Source: Deltaproteobacteria bacterium (GTDB lineage: Bacteria > Bdellovibrionota_B > Oligoflexia > Oligoflexales > Bog-1112). From it: DNA of 5,177 bases. A program made the position numbers and the translations under genes. Positions 4,105 through 5,177 of the stretch are shown here, one piece after another. A model generated the notes under the pieces. It searched no databases, was not told the DNA's origin, and worked only from the letters and a program-made list of their open reading frames with translations. The stretch is taken from NCBI GenBank assembly GCA_003136475.1, contig PLEQ01000415.1, positions 1,212-6,388 of the forward strand, given 5' to 3'. Position 1 is the stretch's first letter. Each line of letters begins with the position of its first letter.

Positions 4105-5177
4105 GTGCGTCTCATTCTCTGGCTTTCTCTACTGATGTCTGCGGCATTGCAGGCCCAAATACCCACTTTAGAACTCAATCTCATTCAAGCTATAGCTAGA
4201 GCTAAGGCGAACTCTGAGCGTCTTAAGTCGGTGAACGCGGACTGGCATGCCGCAAAAGAACGGGAGGCCACTGGCTTCACGGCTCTCTTGCCACGTTTGA
4301 CACTGGATGGCAACTATCACTATGTGAGTGTAGTCCCTGCTCTCCAAGCTTTCCCCAATACTCCTGCTATTCAACTGGGTGCGCATTCCAACTACAGCAT
4401 CGGCCCCACCTTGTCCTATACGCTGTGGGACGGGGGTGCAGCTCATAAAAGTTATAAGTCCTCGGTTAAGGCTTCCGAGGCTAGCCGAGAAGATGAGCGT
4501 GTGCAGACGGCGCAATTGGTCGCTTCGGTAAAACTGGCCTATTTGCAAACCCAACTCGGACTCGAACAGGTGCAGTTAGTTGCGGACTCACTGAAACTTG
4601 CGCAAGCCCAACACAAAGATATTGCGAACCGCAAAAAAGCGGGTGCGGCCAGTCAACTCGAATTTCTGACGGCTCAAAAAGAAGTCCTGAGCTACGAACT
4701 CCAATTCAAACAGCAAGAAATCGACTTAAGTGCTTCGGTACGCGACTTGCTTGCCTTACTGCACGAGACCCGTTACCAAGATATCCAGCATCCTGCGCCA
4801 CCGGGCTTTGCCAAAGCGAGTCTCTGGCTCCGTCTGGACTCCTTGGAAAAGGCCCAAGTGAGCGAGGGGCGCCACGAGCCGACCAACTTGGATGAGTTGC
4901 CTCCGCAATTGAAAAGCCAAGATCTGATGGCAGAATCGCTCGACTGGCTAGCGAAAAGCGCAACAGCGACGCTGTATCCGCAATTGCTTTTTTCAGCACG
5001 GACGAGTCTCGACTACCCCAATGGCCCTATTCTTCAGCAAATCAACCAAAACACGCTGAGCGTCGGTCTCGCGATGCCACTGTATGAATTCAACCGTACG
5101 CAACACCTGGCAGCTGAAAAAGATTTCGAAGCGCAAGCGACCCGCTACCGACGTCAGCAACTCGAGTCCGACATCCA
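4105..5177 (+). CDS. TolC-family outer-membrane efflux protein, C-terminus cut by window edge
   Basis: 357 codons are visible, and the frame stays open to the right edge. TolC-like proteins are usually about 420-490 residues, so roughly the last quarter is missing. The start is GTG 4105, after a strong AGAGGAGGT ending four bases before it; other GTG/TTG codons nearby are out of frame. Residues 1-17 (MRLILWLSLLMSAALQA) form a Sec signal peptide. The body has the two-fold TolC layout: an N-terminal helix (LELNLIQAIARAKANS), a first beta-hairpin (LLPRLTLDGNYHY, then SIGPTLSYTLWDGGAAHKSY, about 98-117), long coiled-coil helices (about 118-222, with RKKAGAASQLEFLTAQ), then the second repeat LYPQLLFSARTSL (290-302) and LSVGLAMPLYEFNR (318-331). 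It would form a trimeric outer-membrane channel joined to an inner-membrane pump and adaptor, or to a type I secretion system. The partners are not in the window, so the substrate is unknown and I give no specific symbol. Confidence 0.93.
   Translation, partial: MRLILWLSLLMSAALQAQIPTLELNLIQAIARAKANSERLKSVNADWHAAKEREATGFTALLPRLTLDGNYHYVSVVPALQAFPNTPAIQLGAHSNYSIGPTLSYTLWDGGAAHKSYKSSVKASEASREDERVQTAQLVASVKLAYLQTQLGLEQVQLVADSLKLAQAQHKDIANRKKAGAASQLEFLTAQKEVLSYELQFKQQEIDLSASVRDLLALLHETRYQDIQHPAPPGFAKASLWLRLDSLEKAQVSEGRHEPTNLDELPPQLKSQDLMAESLDWLAKSATATLYPQLLFSARTSLDYPNGPILQQINQNTLSVGLAMPLYEFNRTQHLAAEKDFEAQATRYRRQQLESDI

Noticed and set aside
4168..4554. Minus-strand open frames at 4168-4554 and 4706-4999
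   Set aside because: Both are antisense to the TolC-family gene, which has a signal peptide, strong ribosome site and family motifs throughout.

Overview
The window looks like a chromosomal segment of a Gram-negative bacterium of middling GC content. It holds an outer-membrane TolC-type protein, a CysQ phosphatase and two Sec-type secreted proteins. The lineage cannot be fixed from sequence alone. The secreted proteins of unknown family and the 'HPERSEG'-encoding palindromic repeat would fit a delta-proteobacterial or Bdellovibrionota-like organism, but that is a weak inference. I see no rRNA, tRNA, CRISPR array, transposase or phage gene.

Left half, minus strand (1-2338). Reading right to left there is first a small secreted protein of 160 residues (2338-1856), with its own promoter at 2394-2422 and a hairpin just after its stop (1815-1839). 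A spacer of about 225 bases follows and carries a perfect TATAAT (1689-1694). Next is a 472-residue secreted protein (1630-212). Its last 44 bases overlap the start of a putative helix-turn-helix DNA-binding protein (255-1), which runs off the left edge. The last two genes probably form one operon. For both secreted proteins the longest open frame overstates the gene: internal ATGs that open clear signal peptides are the better starts.

Right half, plus strand (2531-5177). An RpiB/LacA/LacB-family sugar-phosphate isomerase (2531-2980) is followed 42 bases later by cysQ, a 3'(2'),5'-bisphosphate nucleotidase (3023-3814). They are probably co-transcribed. The isomerase keeps the catalytic cysteine but lacks two histidines important in Escherichia coli RpiB, so its substrate is uncertain. 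After cysQ lies a 179-bp palindromic repeat element (3834-4012) with 42-bp inverted arms and an exact 58-bp tandem duplication inside. Its right edge supplies the -35 region of an extended -10 promoter (TG-A-TATAAT, 4022-4030). That promoter drives a GTG-initiated TolC-family outer-membrane efflux protein (4105 to the right edge, incomplete), whose Shine-Dalgarno sequence is partly inside a small hairpin.

How the genes work together: rpiB and cysQ are housekeeping small-molecule enzymes, TolC is the exit duct of an export system whose other parts lie outside the window, and the minus-strand secreted proteins have no assignable role. I found no convincing new defence or mobile system. The items most worth a second look are the repeat element and its link to the tolC promoter, the active-site changes in the RpiB homologue, and the crowded spacer at 1660-1965.
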